DNA of 64,000 bases, taken from positions 1 to 64,000 of the forward strand of contig NZ_NVQF01000021.1 of assembly GCF_002592005.1 (NCBI RefSeq). Direction: 5' to 3'. The first letter of the stretch is position 1, and each line of letters begins with the position of its first letter. Below, one piece after another: positions 51,827 through 64,000 of the stretch. Position numbers and translations under genes: made by a program. Under the pieces are notes generated by a model. It was not told the origin of the DNA and made no database searches. It saw nothing but the letters and a program-made list of their open reading frames with translations. This DNA is from Mycolicibacterium palauense. GTDB lineage: Bacteria > Actinomycetota > Actinomycetes > Mycobacteriales > Mycobacteriaceae.

Positions 51827-53239
51827 CTACACCCCGACCATGGTGTCGATCCAGCCGCGCGCGAAGTAGAGCAGGAACCCCACCGCCACGATCCACAGCA
51901 GCGGGCTGACCTCGCGCGCCTTTCCGGCGGCGCTGCGCACCACTGCCCAGGAGATGAATCCGACGCCGATCCCATTGGCGATCGAGTAGCTCAACGGCAT
52001 CACGGCCACCGTGAGCACCACCGGCAGGGCCACGGTGAAGTCGGACAGATCGATCTCGCGCAGGTGGGCGGCCATCATGATGCCCACCACGACCAGGGCC
52101 GCGGCGGCGACCTCGGTGGGCACGATCGCGGCGAGCGGGGTGAGGAACATCGCGGCCAGGAACAGCGTCCCGGTCACCATGCTGGCCAGCCCGGTGCGTG
52201 CGCCCTCCCCGATCCCGGCGCCCGACTCGATGAACACCGTGTTCGACGACGCCGAGACCGCGCCGCCGACCACCGCGCCGGTGCCCTCGACCACCAGCGA
52301 GGACTGCAGCCGGGGGAAGTTGCCTCTGTCGTCGGCCAGCCCGGCCTGCCGGGACAGCCCGGTGAAGGTGCCCATCGCGTCGAAGAAGTTGGTGAACAGC
52401 AGCGTGAACACCAGCATCACCCCGGCCAGGATGCCGACCCGGCCGAAACTGTCGAGGCTCACCTGGCCGACCAGCGACAGGTCGGGCAGCGAGAACGGCG
52501 ATCCCGACAGGGTGGGCACCGACAGGCCCCAGCCGCCGGGATTCTCGGTGGCCGGTCCCAGGTGCCAGACCGCTTCGACGACGACGGCCACCACCGTCCC
52601 GGCGATCAGGCCGATCAGGATCGCCCCGCGCACCCGGCGGGCGATCAGGACGCCCGTCACCAGCAACGTGAACACGAAGATCGCCGTCGGCACCGTGTTG
52701 ATCGATCCCGCACCGTCGCCACCGAGCCCCAGCGGTGGCGACGGCAGGCCGGTGGCGGCCACGAAGCCCGCGTCGACCAGCCCGATGAACAGGATGAACA
52801 GTCCGATACCGGAGGTGATGGCCAGTTTCAGCGGCATCGGCACCGCGTCGAAGATCAGCCGGCGCAACCCGGTCACCGCCAGCGCCACGATGATCAGGCC
52901 GTTGATGACCACCAGCCCCATCGCTTCCGGCCAGGTCAGCGAGCCGACCACGGAGCTGGCCAGAAACGAGTTGATGCCCAGGCCCGCGGCGAACGCGAAC
53001 GGCAGCCGGGCCACCACGCCGAACAGGATGGTCATGAACCCGGCCGCCAGCGAGGTGACGGCCGAGACCTGGCCGAAGCCCAGCTCGTTGCCTGCGACGT
53101 CGGCGGTGCCCGACAGGATGATCGGGTTCAGCACGATGATGTAGGCCATCGCGATGAAAGTGACGATGCCGCCGCGCAGTTCGGTGGCGACCGACGATCC
53201 GCGGGCGGAGATCTCGAAGAAGCGGTCGAGGCGGTTCAC
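51827..53239 (-). CDS. NCS2-family purine permease (AzgA/guanine-hypoxanthine type)
   Basis: A 470-aa inner-membrane transporter with ~13 hydrophobic segments. The AzgA signature blocks are FEISARGSSVATELRGGIVT near the start, FTNFFDAMGTFTGL, and ESGAGIGEGARTGL. It takes up guanine, hypoxanthine or adenine with protons. It may feed purine salvage; no purine enzymes lie directly beside it. Confidence 0.93.
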   Translation of the reverse strand: MNRLDRFFEISARGSSVATELRGGIVTFIAMAYIIVLNPIILSGTADVAGNELGFGQVSAVTSLAAGFMTILFGVVARLPFAFAAGLGINSFLASSVVGSLTWPEAMGLVVINGLIIVALAVTGLRRLIFDAVPMPLKLAITSGIGLFILFIGLVDAGFVAATGLPSPPLGLGGDGAGSINTVPTAIFVFTLLVTGVLIARRVRGAILIGLIAGTVVAVVVEAVWHLGPATENPGGWGLSVPTLSGSPFSLPDLSLVGQVSLDSFGRVGILAGVMLVFTLLFTNFFDAMGTFTGLSRQAGLADDRGNFPRLQSSLVVEGTGAVVGGAVSASSNTVFIESGAGIGEGARTGLASMVTGTLFLAAMFLTPLAAIVPTEVAAAALVVVGIMMAAHLREIDLSDFTVALPVVLTVAVMPLSYSIANGIGVGFISWAVVRSAAGKAREVSPLLWIVAVGFLLYFARGWIDTMVGV

Positions 53240-53319
53240 GTCTTGACCCTAAGGCGTGGGGGCCCAACGGCGCTGCTGTCCGGCGGGCTTCGCCGGGATC
53301 GGTCCCCGCGCCCCGGCGC

Positions 53320-55842
<2,523 letters not shown>

Positions 55843-55938
55843 TGGTTCTCTCCCTGCTGCTCGCCCCGATATGGGGGAGGACGGGTCAGTCTGACATTCG
55901 CGTGTTAACGCACTTTTACGCGGTGGCGACGGACTCGG

Positions 55939-57542
<1,604 letters not shown>

Positions 57543-57618
57543 CTAGCAAGGGGTTCGGGGGCCGAGAAGCCCGACGCGGGGCCGTCACCGCCTTGTTATC
57601 AACTGCATTGGCGACTGT

Positions 57619-57693
57619 GATTTTCGGTGCCGGTGGCACCTCGGATTTTCGGTGCCGGTGGCGCCTCGGATTTTCGGTGCCGGTGGCACCCCG
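57619..57693. repeat. 3 x 25-bp tandem repeat
   Basis: GATTTTCGGTGCCGGTGGCA begins each of three 25-bp copies; they differ at two positions in all. The array lies between the antigen-85-like gene start and the end of the sensor kinase gene, where it could affect the promoter of the former. Nothing else is recognised in that 213-bp spacer. Confidence 0.96.
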
Positions 57694-57707
57694 GGCGGCG
57701 CCCCGGA

Positions 57708-59090
57708 TCACTGCACGCCGGGCAGCCGCAGCACCAGCCGGGCACCGCCGAGCCGGCTCTCCTCCAGCGAGGCCGTCCCGCCGTGCAGCTCGGCCTGCTG
57801 AGCCACCAGCGCCAGACCCAGCCCCGACCCGGAGCGCGAGGCGGTCGACCCGCGGGAGAACCGTTCGAAGACCTCGGTGCGTTCGGCGTCGGGCACCCCC
57901 GAGCCGTTGTCGTCGACCGTGATCGTCACGCCGTCGGCCGAACTGGTCGCGTCGAGCCGGATCTCGGTGGCGCCGCCGTGCTTCACGGCGTTGGCGATGG
58001 CGTTGTCGATCACCAGCCGCAGGCCGGCGGGCAGCCCCAGCATCAGCACCGAGGTCGTGGCGTCCAGCGACACCGCCAGATCCGGGTAGGAGCGCTCGGC
58101 GTCGTGGGCGGCGCGGTCGAGGATCTCGGTGACGTCCAGCGGCACGAAATCGTCGACGGTGGTCAACTGGCCCTGGGCGAGCCGCTCCAGCGCTGCCAAC
58201 GTGGCCTCGATGCGGCTCTGGGTCCGCATGACGTCGCCGATCAGCTCGAGGCGCTGCTCGGTGGGCATCTCCAGGGTCCCCAGTACCTCCAGGTTGGTGC
58301 GCATCGCCGTCAGCGGGGTGCGCAACTCGTGGGAGGCCGCGGCGGCGAAGTCGCGGGCCGATTCGAGCGCGGCCTTGGTGCGATCCTGCTCCTTGCCGAG
58401 GCGGTCGAGCATGCCCTCCACGGCCTCGCCGATCTCGACGGCCTCCCAGACGCCGCGCACCTGCACCTCGTCGGGGATGGACTGGGCGTTGATCGCCCGG
58501 GCCTGCTGGGCCAGCAGCCGGAACGGGTTGATCATGATCAGCGAGATCACCCAGCCCACCAGCACGGTCGCGACGATCAGGCTGCCGCAGATGATCAACA
58601 CCCGGGTGTGCAGGGCGTCGATCCGGTCCTTGGTCTCGGCCAGCGGGGCGCCCAGGGCGATCGAGGCCGGCCCCGCCCGGAAGGTGCGGACCCGGTACTC
58701 GACGCCGTCGATGGTGGTGTTGGCGTAGCCGTCCTCCAGCTTGGGCAACACGATGTTGCTGGGCACCGACACCGTCGCCGAGCCGAACCGGGCGGTGCGC
58801 ACCACGCTGCCCTCCGCGGGCGGGACCTGGGCGTCCCCGGACGTCGGGGGCAGGGTCAGCAGGGTGCTGAAGTCGCCCAGGCTGCTCACCGAGTCGAGCC
58901 GGCGGTCGAGCTGGTTGTACTGGTCATTGGTGATGCCGATCCACACCCAGGCGCCGATCGCCAGGATCACCGCGACGACCGACACCTCGGAGACGATCAC
59001 GATGGTGCGCAGCGACAGCATCCGCTTGGGCAACCCCAGCACCCATGACAACCCGTCGCGGGATGTCACGGGTTCGGCGGGACCGGCCAT
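57708..59090 (-). CDS. PrrB-like sensor histidine kinase
   Basis: A 460-aa membrane kinase closely resembling mycobacterial PrrB. TM1 at ~28-52, outside sensor with VLPKLEDGYANTTIDGVEYR-like sequence, TM2 at ~165-187, HAMP, then His254 in ASHELRTPLTAM. The ATP-binding part has NAIANAVKHGG (N box), DDNGSGVPD (G1) and GSGLGLALVAQQAELHGG (G2). In M. tuberculosis prrA sits just upstream of prrB. Here no response-regulator gene is adjacent; upstream is a small secreted protein. Confidence 0.9.
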   Translation of the reverse strand: MAGPAEPVTSRDGLSWVLGLPKRMLSLRTIVIVSEVSVVAVILAIGAWVWIGITNDQYNQLDRRLDSVSSLGDFSTLLTLPPTSGDAQVPPAEGSVVRTARFGSATVSVPSNIVLPKLEDGYANTTIDGVEYRVRTFRAGPASIALGAPLAETKDRIDALHTRVLIICGSLIVATVLVGWVISLIMINPFRLLAQQARAINAQSIPDEVQVRGVWEAVEIGEAVEGMLDRLGKEQDRTKAALESARDFAAAASHELRTPLTAMRTNLEVLGTLEMPTEQRLELIGDVMRTQSRIEATLAALERLAQGQLTTVDDFVPLDVTEILDRAAHDAERSYPDLAVSLDATTSVLMLGLPAGLRLVIDNAIANAVKHGGATEIRLDATSSADGVTITVDDNGSGVPDAERTEVFERFSRGSTASRSGSGLGLALVAQQAELHGGTASLEESRLGGARLVLRLPGVQ

Positions 59091-59148
59091 GGCGCCATCT
59101 TGCCCGACGGGGGTGCTCCCGACGGGCGCAGGTCTCCCGCTTGTCGGC

Positions 59149-59658
59149 TCAGCTGATCCGTTGCCACAGGCACGGGCCGGTCAGCTCGATGGTGGCGGCC
59201 TGTGTGCTCACCGTCATGGTCAGGCTCTGGCCCGGGTCGGCGGTGAGCTGTTTCGGCGGGGCCATCTCGCCGGCGGCGATGACATCGGAGACCGTGGCCC
59301 CGCAGCTGCCCTGCGGATCCTGCGGGACTCCGACCCAGGTGCCCGCCATCATCTCGGGATTGCGCCGCGCCTGGCCGTGCAGCACCAGGGCGGGCCCCTG
59401 CTCAGACCCCGGCTCAGACTCTGGCTCAGACCCTGAAGACAGCCACGTGTCGCTGGAGGGATACACGCCGGTGAACGGCTGCCAGCGGTCACCGCTGCAC
59501 TGCACCAGCGCGTCGGCGGCGGTGCGGGCCATGGTCCCGGCCGGCAGCCCGGCACAGGACGCGTCGGCCTGCGGGGCCTCGGGCTCGGCGTGCCCGACCG
59601 CGGAGGCGCAGGCGGCCGCGGTCAGCACGGGCAGCGCCCAGAACAATGCTCGCCTCAT
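59149..59658 (-). CDS. Small exported protein of unknown function
   Basis: A 169-aa protein with an N-terminal signal (MRRALFWALPVLTAAACASA; a lipobox-like TAAAC puts Cys17 as possible lipid site). The middle has a Ser-Glu-Pro repeat (SGSEPESEPGSEQ, coded near 59400-59432). The C-terminal half includes GTWVGVPQDPQGSCG and ends in LTGPCLWQRIS, with two Cys likely bonded. The family is not recognised. It lies 29 bp downstream of the DUF4185 gene and may share its transcript. Confidence 0.75.
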   Translation of the reverse strand: MRRALFWALPVLTAAACASAVGHAEPEAPQADASCAGLPAGTMARTAADALVQCSGDRWQPFTGVYPSSDTWLSSGSEPESEPGSEQGPALVLHGQARRNPEMMAGTWVGVPQDPQGSCGATVSDVIAAGEMAPPKQLTADPGQSLTMTVSTQAATIELTGPCLWQRIS

Positions 59659-59687
59659 CGTCGCCACCAGATCATCGACACCAGCAC

Positions 59688-62114
59688 CTACACCAGGATC
59701 GTCTGCAGTCCGGACAGGTCGGTCTCCATCAGCGCGACGTTGTAGTTGCCCCACAACGACATGTTCCAGTACAGGGTGCTGTAGTCGCCGTCGCCGCTGG
59801 AGTCGGTCAGCTTCCCGGTACCCGACCACGGGTGGATCATCGGCGCGTAGAGGCCCGGGTACTGCAGCGACGTAGCCAGCGTGATCGGATCCGACCAACC
59901 GCTCTCGGGCGAATCCGAGAGCCGCATGACCACGTTGTTGCCCCCGTCGGTGTAGGTCATCAGGTACTTGTCCAGGTACTGGTTGTACTGCACCGACAGC
60001 TCACCGGCGCTCGGGTACACCGTCCTCTTGAACAGCCCGAAGAAGGAACTCTTGGTGGTACCCGGCAGGATCGGCTCGGCCGACGAGGGCCGGTTGGACA
60101 CCCAGTCCGAGCCGTTCCAGTACTGGTACTTCGACAGGTTCAGGATCTCGTCCTGCTGGACCCGCGACACGTAGATGGTGCCGCTGCGCCCGGCGGGGGT
60201 GCCGTAGGAATACAGCCAGCCGTCGTCGGCCTGGGCGGACCCCTCCGGCGGCAGGACGAACGCGCCCATCTGGAAGTTGTTGCTGCCCCACACGTAGGGC
60301 TTGGAGGAGCGGAACAGGCCGGCCGAGCGGATCGTCGAGTTGGCCAGGCTCCACTTGTCGGTGTCCGGGTTGTACACGGCGATGCCGGAGTAGTTGGTGC
60401 TCCAGCTGCCCGGGTTGCCCCACTGCCGGACCGACATGTAGTTGACGTACTGCTTGCCGTCGATCTGGATGCCGGCGGTCGGGATCACCGTCACCTCCCG
60501 CGTGAACCACGACAGCGCGCCGCGGTTGCTGGGGATGAACTGGTAGGCGTAGCCGGTCTGCTCCAGCGACAGGCCGTTGCTGAGGTTGGTGTCGGTGCTG
60601 ATCAGCAGCACGTTGGAGCGCCAGTCGCCGGTCATGTTGGGGCCGCTGAAGGTGTCGCCGTAGGCGGTGTGGACGAAGGGCTTGCCGTTCCAGATGCCGC
60701 CGTCCCACATGATGCCCAGGTCGGTGCCGTAGATCCCGAACCCGGCGGTGTTGTTGGTCTGCTTCCAGAACAGGCCGGGGAAGGCGTTGTTGTTCTGCCC
60801 GGTCACCCAGCCGACCGGGGCGGACGTCAGGCTGCTGGGCAGGTCGGGGAGGACCACCTGAGCAGCCTCGGCCGCGTCGGCGGTGCCGGCCTGGGCGGTC
60901 AGCAGGCTGGTCCCGGTCACCGGCGTGGTGGCCTGGGTGGTCTGCACGCCGGTGATGCGTTCGAATTCGCGGCGCGCCCACGCCAGCACGGTCCACAGCA
61001 GCGGCGGGTGTGCGGGGGTCGCCGGTGTGCCGGCGGCCAGCGGGGAGATCCCGACCGCGGCGAGCAGGCCGGAGACCAGCGTGCGGATGGGGTGGGCGCG
61101 GGTGGCCTCGGCCGCGGTCGGGGTGATCGCGGTGGTGTCCGGGCCGGCGCCCGCGCTGCCGTCCGGGCTGCTGTCCGGGCTGGTCGCCGGTGCCGTGGCC
61201 GCGACGGTGGACGTCGCCGACATCGGGGTGAAGCTCACCGTGGTTGTCGTGGCGGCCGTCTTGCTGTCGGATTTGTTGTCGGTGGGGTCGGGGTCGGTCT
61301 CGGTGACGCCCGCGTCCCGGCCGGCCGTCTCCTCGGCCGCAGTGTCCACGGCGGCAGTGTCCTTGGCGGCGCTCCCGGACTGACCCCGGCCGGTTCGGGG
61401 GGCCTCGGCCGGGGCGGGGCCCGGGTCCTCGGTATCGGTGGCGTCGGGGGTCGTCGCGTCCTGGCTGGTGTCGGGAGTCGTGCCTGGGGTGGTGTCCTCG
61501 GGGGTGGTCCCGCCGGTGGCCGGGGTGTCCCCGCCGCCGGTCTCGGGGCTGGTCCCCGGGCTGGTCTCAGGGCTGGACTCCGAGGGGGTCTCCGAGGCGT
61601 CACCGCTGTCACCGGCGTCCTCGTTCTTGTCGCTCCCGTCGGAGGGGCTCGCGTCCGCGGTGTCGTCAGTGTCGTCGGTGTCGGTGCCGGCGTCCTTCTT
61701 GATGCCGGAGCCGGTGTCTTTCTCGGTGTCCTTGTCTTTACCGGTGTCTTTACTGTCTTCACCGGTGTCTTTGCCAGTGTCTTTTCCGGTCTCTTTTCCG
61801 GTCTCTTTACCGGTGCGCGAGTCGGTGTCTGAGGAGTCTCTGTTCGTGCGGGAGCGGGTGCCGCCGCCGCTGTCGTCGGTCCCGGAGCCGGAATTGCCTG
61901 CGCTGCTCGTGCGGGTGGAGCCGCTCTTCGTGGACGTGGTCGAGGAGCCGGAGGACGCTCCCGACGAGGACGACCCGCCGGCCGACGAGGACGACCCGCC
62001 GGAGGTGCTGCCGGTCTCGGCCCACGCGACTCCGGGTCCGGTCGCTACGGCGGCGCTGACTCCCAGGGCCACCGCCAAAGCGCCGATGCGACCCACGTGT
62101 GCCGCTGCACCCAT
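59688..62114 (-). CDS. Large secreted DUF4185 protein with acidic repeat linker
   Basis: An 808-aa exported protein. Signal peptide to ~residue 32 (AWA-ET). Residues ~33-330 are Ser/Thr/Asp/Glu/Pro-rich low complexity, including Lys-Asp/Glu-Thr-Gly repeats at ~98-135. The C-terminal ~385 residues are a DUF4185 beta-propeller-like domain (FGIYGTDLGIMWDGGIWNG, YGDTFSGPNMTGDWRSNVLL, DGGNNVVMRLSDSPESGW). Some DUF4185 proteins are now classed as endo-D-arabinanases (family GH183), so a cell-wall arabinan role is possible. GGGAGG before the ATG supports the start. Confidence 0.85.
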   Translation of the reverse strand: MGAAAHVGRIGALAVALGVSAAVATGPGVAWAETGSTSGGSSSSAGGSSSSGASSGSSTTSTKSGSTRTSSAGNSGSGTDDSGGGTRSRTNRDSSDTDSRTGKETGKETGKDTGKDTGEDSKDTGKDKDTEKDTGSGIKKDAGTDTDDTDDTADASPSDGSDKNEDAGDSGDASETPSESSPETSPGTSPETGGGDTPATGGTTPEDTTPGTTPDTSQDATTPDATDTEDPGPAPAEAPRTGRGQSGSAAKDTAAVDTAAEETAGRDAGVTETDPDPTDNKSDSKTAATTTTVSFTPMSATSTVAATAPATSPDSSPDGSAGAGPDTTAITPTAAEATRAHPIRTLVSGLLAAVGISPLAAGTPATPAHPPLLWTVLAWARREFERITGVQTTQATTPVTGTSLLTAQAGTADAAEAAQVVLPDLPSSLTSAPVGWVTGQNNNAFPGLFWKQTNNTAGFGIYGTDLGIMWDGGIWNGKPFVHTAYGDTFSGPNMTGDWRSNVLLISTDTNLSNGLSLEQTGYAYQFIPSNRGALSWFTREVTVIPTAGIQIDGKQYVNYMSVRQWGNPGSWSTNYSGIAVYNPDTDKWSLANSTIRSAGLFRSSKPYVWGSNNFQMGAFVLPPEGSAQADDGWLYSYGTPAGRSGTIYVSRVQQDEILNLSKYQYWNGSDWVSNRPSSAEPILPGTTKSSFFGLFKRTVYPSAGELSVQYNQYLDKYLMTYTDGGNNVVMRLSDSPESGWSDPITLATSLQYPGLYAPMIHPWSGTGKLTDSSGDGDYSTLYWNMSLWGNYNVALMETDLSGLQTILV
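61738..61815 (-). repeat. Degenerate 12-bp-type repeats coding K(D/E)TG
   Basis: On the coding strand GGAAAAGAG-, GGTAAAGAC- and similar 12-base units encode GKETGKETGKDTGKDTG and nearby variants. Codons vary between units, so this array looks older than those in the WS/DGAT gene. Confidence 0.75.
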
Positions 62115-62606
62115 ACTCAGAACCTCCCGGCTTCTCGGCGCCGACGTCCGCCACCGATGTCGAATCGTCTCAATGTAGCAATCCGACGTTGCTGAAAAGT
62201 GATTTCGGGGCCGCTCCCAGCATCTGCAATGGAATTGATAACAAATCGAAATACCTTGGAAGATGCCCTATCTCATCGGTGGTTCCGCGCTGCGGCAAAC
62301 GGCCGAGGGTGCTGGTACCGGGGGTTGGCCGGTTCGCGGCGGCGGTCCGCGAATCGGTGGGGCGTTGGGCAGATCACCGCCGAGATCGACTGGTCGACAG
62401 CGGATTCGCCACCGGAGGCGGGCCTCGTCGGACGCTCGTGGCGGCCTGGGCCGAGGACGCCTGACGGTGATCTTCCTTCACTCTGATCGCTTTGTTCACT
62501 TCCGTCGCAAACGCGGCCGTGCGAGGTTGTCCACAGTCCCGACTTTCTCCACAGTCGGGAATTCCCGCATGGCCTGTCGAACATGCATTCGAATACCGTC
62601 GAACAT
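62115..62606. other. 492-bp divergent intergenic region
   Basis: No gene is supported here. The left part is relatively AT-rich near 62178-62260 (TTGATAACAAATCGAAATACC) and should hold the DUF4185 promoter; AGCAA/TTGCT half-sites flank 7 bases at ~62178-62194. The right part has TCCACAGTC twice (~62531 and 62549), an inverted repeat TCCCGAC/GTCGGGA, the palindrome GGGAATTCCC and the SOS box at 62577-62592. Confidence 0.55.
62577..62592 (+). promoter_or_regulatory. LexA (SOS) box before the HNH gene
   Basis: TCGAACATGCATTCGA fits the mycobacterial LexA consensus TCGAAC-N4-GTTCGA with one mismatch. It ends 14 nt before the likely GTG start. 13E12-family genes in M. tuberculosis are known to carry such SOS boxes, which supports DNA-damage induction. 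Confidence 0.75.
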
Positions 62607-64000
62607 GTGACCGATTCAGCCCCGCTGCCGCCCGAGGTGGCCCGCGACCACGTGCGGGCCGAGCTCGATGCCGTGGAGGCCGCGTACGGCCGGCTTCGGG
62701 AGTGCTCGACGGATCTGGTCGGTGCCGGGTTCCGGCTGGAGCTGGCCGAACGCCTCGAGCACCAGCAGCGGCTGAACCGCGGACTGATGTACCGCGTGTT
62801 CGCCGAGTTGTCCGACCCGCCCGACGGCGACGAGGGCGTGGGGCTGCCTCCCGGGGTGCGGCTACGAGACGCCTTGCGGTCACGCCTGCGGATCACCGCG
62901 GCCGAGGTGCGCCGCCGCATGCGGGTGGCAGCGCGGATCCGGCCCAGCCGCAGCCTCACGGGAGCTCCGGTGCCCCCGGAGCTGCCCGTGCTCGCCGAGG
63001 CGGTCAGCGCCGGCGCCGTCGGCGAAGACCACCTGCGCGAGGTCGCCCGCGCGCTGGATGTGCTGCCCAAGGTCGTCTCGGCCGAAGAACGTGCCCGCGC
63101 CGAGGAGGTGCTCGTCGAGCAGGCCACCGAGCAGGACGCCGACTTCGTCGCGGCGATCGGGCGCGAGCTGGCCCAGACGCTGAACCCCGACGGGATCTTC
63201 GACGAGCGCGACCGGGAAAACCGCCGCGGATTGGTGCTCGGCCGCCAGGGGCCCGACGGGATGAGCAGGCTGTCGGGGTGGCTGACACCACGGGCGCGGT
63301 CCTACTTCGAGGCGGTGATCGCCGCCGTCCGCCCGGGCCATCACGTGCCGGACTCCGCGCAGCCCGTGGTCGAGGCGGCCGCCGACACGCGAACCGGGCC
63401 GCAACGCTGTCACGACGCGGTGGCCTGGGGGCTGGAGACCGCACTGGGCTCGGGCAACCTGGGAACCCACCGCGGCCTGCCGGTCACGGTCATCGTCACC
63501 ACGACGGTGACGGCGCTGGAACAGGCCGTCCGTGCCGTCGCCGACCCGGCCCTACCCATGCCGCCGCCGGCGCGCACCGGTGGCGGGTCCGCGCTGCCGA
63601 TGCGGGATCTCATCGCGATGGCCAGTCGGGCGCTGCACTATCTGCTGGTGTTCGACGGCCACTCGGCCCGGCCGCTGTACCTGGGTCGTGCCACCCGGTT
63701 GGCCACCGCCGATCAGCGCATCGCGTGCTACGGGCGCGACCACGGCTGCACGCACTGCGCCGAACCCGGCTACCACAGCGAGGTCCACCACGCGGTGGAC
63801 TTCAGCGCGGGTGGCAACACCGACGCCGACAACCTGTTCTTCGCGTGCGGACCGTCCAACAAGGCCGCCGCCGAGGGGACCTACCGGAGCATCGTCACCG
63901 AGGACGGCCGGCTGGCCTGGACCGACGGCACCGGACCCCCACAGGTCAACCCGTTCCACCACCCCGAGGAGGTGTTGCGTCACCCGCCCGACCCCGATCC
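62607..64000 (+). CDS. DUF222/HNH endonuclease-like protein of the 13E12 family, 3' end outside window
   Basis: At least 464 residues, open to the last base. The DUF222 region begins near residue 10 and includes RSRLRITAAEVRRRMRVAAR-type sequence and the VSAGAVGEDHLREVARAL block. The HNH part reads IACYGRDHGCTHCAEPGYHS, EVHHAVDFSAGGNTDADNLFFACGPSN. Cys pairs and HH are kept, but the final His of a full HNH site is replaced by Ser-Asn. Members are repeated across mycobacterial genomes. GTG 62607 is preferred as it follows the SOS box; ATG 62583 lies inside the box. Confidence 0.9.
   Translation, partial: MTDSAPLPPEVARDHVRAELDAVEAAYGRLRECSTDLVGAGFRLELAERLEHQQRLNRGLMYRVFAELSDPPDGDEGVGLPPGVRLRDALRSRLRITAAEVRRRMRVAARIRPSRSLTGAPVPPELPVLAEAVSAGAVGEDHLREVARALDVLPKVVSAEERARAEEVLVEQATEQDADFVAAIGRELAQTLNPDGIFDERDRENRRGLVLGRQGPDGMSRLSGWLTPRARSYFEAVIAAVRPGHHVPDSAQPVVEAAADTRTGPQRCHDAVAWGLETALGSGNLGTHRGLPVTVIVTTTVTALEQAVRAVADPALPMPPPARTGGGSALPMRDLIAMASRALHYLLVFDGHSARPLYLGRATRLATADQRIACYGRDHGCTHCAEPGYHSEVHHAVDFSAGGNTDADNLFFACGPSNKAAAEGTYRSIVTEDGRLAWTDGTGPPQVNPFHHPEEVLRHPPDPD

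Overview
The window looks like the chromosome of a fast-growing, environmental mycobacterium (Mycolicibacterium type). The evidence is the very high GC content with frequent GTG starts, a PonA2 penicillin-binding protein, a PrrB-type histidine kinase, an antigen-85-like esterase, an MmpL4/5-like transporter, a WS/DGAT acyltransferase, DosR-type dormancy boxes, an Rv2627c-like hydrolase and a 13E12-family DUF222/HNH gene behind a mycobacterial SOS box. The names come from motif and family recognition by eye; no search was run. The first ~82 bases are not genomic: they read as an error-containing Illumina Nextera i7 adapter ending in the Tn5 mosaic end, so the window starts at a contig edge and the PonA2 gene is artificially cut.

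Layout. 0.08-3.8 kb: PonA2 (3' end lost), a small secreted Pro/Gly/Cys protein and a decayed uracil-DNA-glycosylase (UdgX) fragment. 3.8-16.5 kb: a catabolic island (cluster 1) with a molybdenum hydroxylase (separate FAD protein plus a fused iron-sulfur/molybdopterin protein), an NMT1/THI5-type ABC importer with two different permeases, a Rieske oxygenase, a cupin, a RidA protein, a fumarylacetoacetate-hydrolase-family enzyme, a SnoaL-like protein, a divergent amidohydrolase and a GntR regulator. 16.6-22 kb: Kup potassium transporter, TetR, VOC protein, CoA-transferase and a glutamine amidotransferase-like protein. 22-30 kb: a dormancy module with a Ddn-like protein, an Rv2629/Vms1-like protein and WS/DGAT behind one DosR box, facing a group 3b [NiFe]-hydrogenase operon (hyhBGSL plus protease) behind another. 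30-37.4 kb: aldo/keto reductase, SDR, acetamidase/formamidase, MmpL, methyltransferase and a VTT membrane protein.

37.4-48.8 kb: a second catabolic operon (cluster 2) in which nearly every gene overlaps the next: SIS-domain deglycase-like protein, PfkB kinase, hydantoin/Asp-Glu racemase, amidohydrolase, PuuE-like cyclic amidase, Dpp-type ABC importer and a GntR regulator. A perfect 16-bp palindrome lies in front. This order resembles an Amadori-compound (frl-like) pathway joined to hydantoin/allantoin-type ring opening, and I know of no described system with it. 48.9-64 kb: lipoprotein, Rv2627c-like hydrolase, GH16 enzyme, AzgA-type purine permease, glycogen phosphorylase, YceI protein, antigen-85-like protein, PrrB-like kinase without an adjacent PrrA, two secreted proteins (one with a DUF4185 domain) and the DUF222/HNH gene running off the end.

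Perfect or near-perfect short tandem repeats recur through the window, both inside genes in multiples of three (WS/DGAT at three places, the GntR gene, the SIS gene, the DUF4185 protein) and between genes (units of 10, 14, 25 and 51 bp). No tRNA, rRNA, CRISPR array, transposase or prophage gene was recognised.
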